From Thiohalomonas sp963783235 (lineage in GTDB: Bacteria > Pseudomonadota > Gammaproteobacteria > Thiohalomonadales > Thiohalomonadaceae), in contig CAWAMN010000001.1 in assembly GCA_963783235.1 (NCBI GenBank), positions 2,046,001-2,110,000 on the forward strand: a stretch of DNA of 64,000 nt. The letters are read 5' to 3'. Positions within the stretch are counted from its first letter, which is position 1; every line of letters starts with the position of its first letter. The translations under genes and the position numbers were made by a program. Of this stretch, positions 63,578 through 64,000 are shown one piece after another. The notes under the pieces are model-generated. The model was not told where the DNA came from and made no database searches. It saw only the letters and a program-made list of their open reading frames with translations.

Positions 63578-64000
63578 ATGGAGTACCGCCGTCTGGGACG
63601 TACCGATGTCAAGGTCTCGATCATCTGCCTTGGGAGCATGACCTGGGGCGAACAGAACAGCGAGGCCGAAGGCCACCAGCAACTCGATTTTGCGCTCGAT
63701 CACGGGGTTAATTTCGTCGATACCGCCGAATTGTACGCCATTCCCCCTCGCGCCGAGACCTACGGTCGAACCGAAGAGATTCTCGGCAGTTGGCTGGAGC
63801 AGACCGGGCGTCGCGAGGATATCGTACTTGCCAGCAAAGTGGTGGGCCGCGGCGGCGAGTGGATCGGCCACATCCGTGGCGGGGAAAGCCGACTCGACCG
63901 GCACAACATCGTCAAGGCCCTGGACGGCAGCCTCAATCGCCTCAAGACCGACTATATCGACCTCTACCAGCTGCACTGGCCTGACCGGAACACCAACTTC
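63578..64000 (+). CDS. NADP-dependent aldo/keto reductase, Tas-like (N-terminal part)
   Basis: The first 141 codons are present. MEYRRLGRTDVKVSIICLGS opens the AKR domain, NFVDTAELYAIPPRAETYGR holds the catalytic Asp and Tyr, and VLASKVVGRGGEW the Lys. LKTDYIDLYQLHWPDRNTNF carries the His. The inserted PPRAETYG loop is typical of Tas/YajO-type enzymes. The gene runs out of the window at 64000. The 244 bases between it and the divergent rimO start hold no other gene. Confidence 0.88.
   Translation, partial: MEYRRLGRTDVKVSIICLGSMTWGEQNSEAEGHQQLDFALDHGVNFVDTAELYAIPPRAETYGRTEEILGSWLEQTGRREDIVLASKVVGRGGEWIGHIRGGESRLDRHNIVKALDGSLNRLKTDYIDLYQLHWPDRNTNF

Overview
The window looks like chromosome from a GC-rich gammaproteobacterium. 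The gene orders are typical of that class: pcm-tolC, glnE-ilvE-zinc finger protein, aroQ-accB-accC, dusB-fis-purH-purD and fxsA/groES-groEL. A proteobacterial-type phosphoribulokinase suggests Calvin-cycle autotrophy, as in Chromatiales or Ectothiorhodospirales-like sulfur oxidisers. That taxonomic placement is inference from gene content only.

Layout. 1-12.8 kb holds mixed housekeeping genes: a truncated flavin amine oxidase, a small lipoprotein, an RRM protein, an FNR-type reductase, a YchJ protein, an acetate-family transporter, a GNAT-nitrilase fusion, thiC with its TPP riboswitch, pcm, tolC, an isochorismatase-like hydrolase and a hemerythrin. 13-36 kb is an LPS core locus with lpxL-like acyltransferase, waaA, kdkA, several GT9 heptosyltransferases including waaF, GT2/GT4/GT8 transferases, UDP-glucuronate decarboxylase, an LTA-synthase-like transferase, and hldE followed by a flavoprotein and an aldo/keto reductase. 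Inside it, 21.5-26 kb is visibly more A/T-rich and carries a sulfotransferase, a Caps_synth-like transferase, a second WaaP-like kinase and an fkbM gene cut by an IS4-family element. 36-45 kb holds ilvE, glnE, a uracil-DNA glycosylase remnant, a diguanylate cyclase, and groESL under a perfect CIRCE operator. 45-64 kb holds cutA-dsbD, a thioredoxin/beta-propeller pair, aroQ-accBC, prmA, dusB-fis-purHD, phosphoribulokinase, a PAP2 protein, rimO and the start of an aldo/keto reductase.

Four genes are broken. fkbM is split by an IS with a 9-bp target duplication, and glnE by one in-frame TGA. aroQ has a one-base insertion, and the uracil-DNA glycosylase has lost its C-terminal half to repeat sequence. 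The glnE and aroQ lesions are single-base events and could be sequence errors.

The intergenic spaces are rich in palindromic repeats. Two MITE-like elements of about 262 bp sit between CTAG copies, and one of them is inserted into another repeat. A 57-bp hairpin derivative lies after accC. Several inverted CACAGAG-type tracts and REP-like hairpins follow gene ends. I see no CRISPR array, tRNA or rRNA. No clear new defence or mobile system is present. The most unusual biology is the LPS-modification cargo, the Cys-rich diguanylate cyclase, the DsbD with a doubled alpha domain and the nested repeats.
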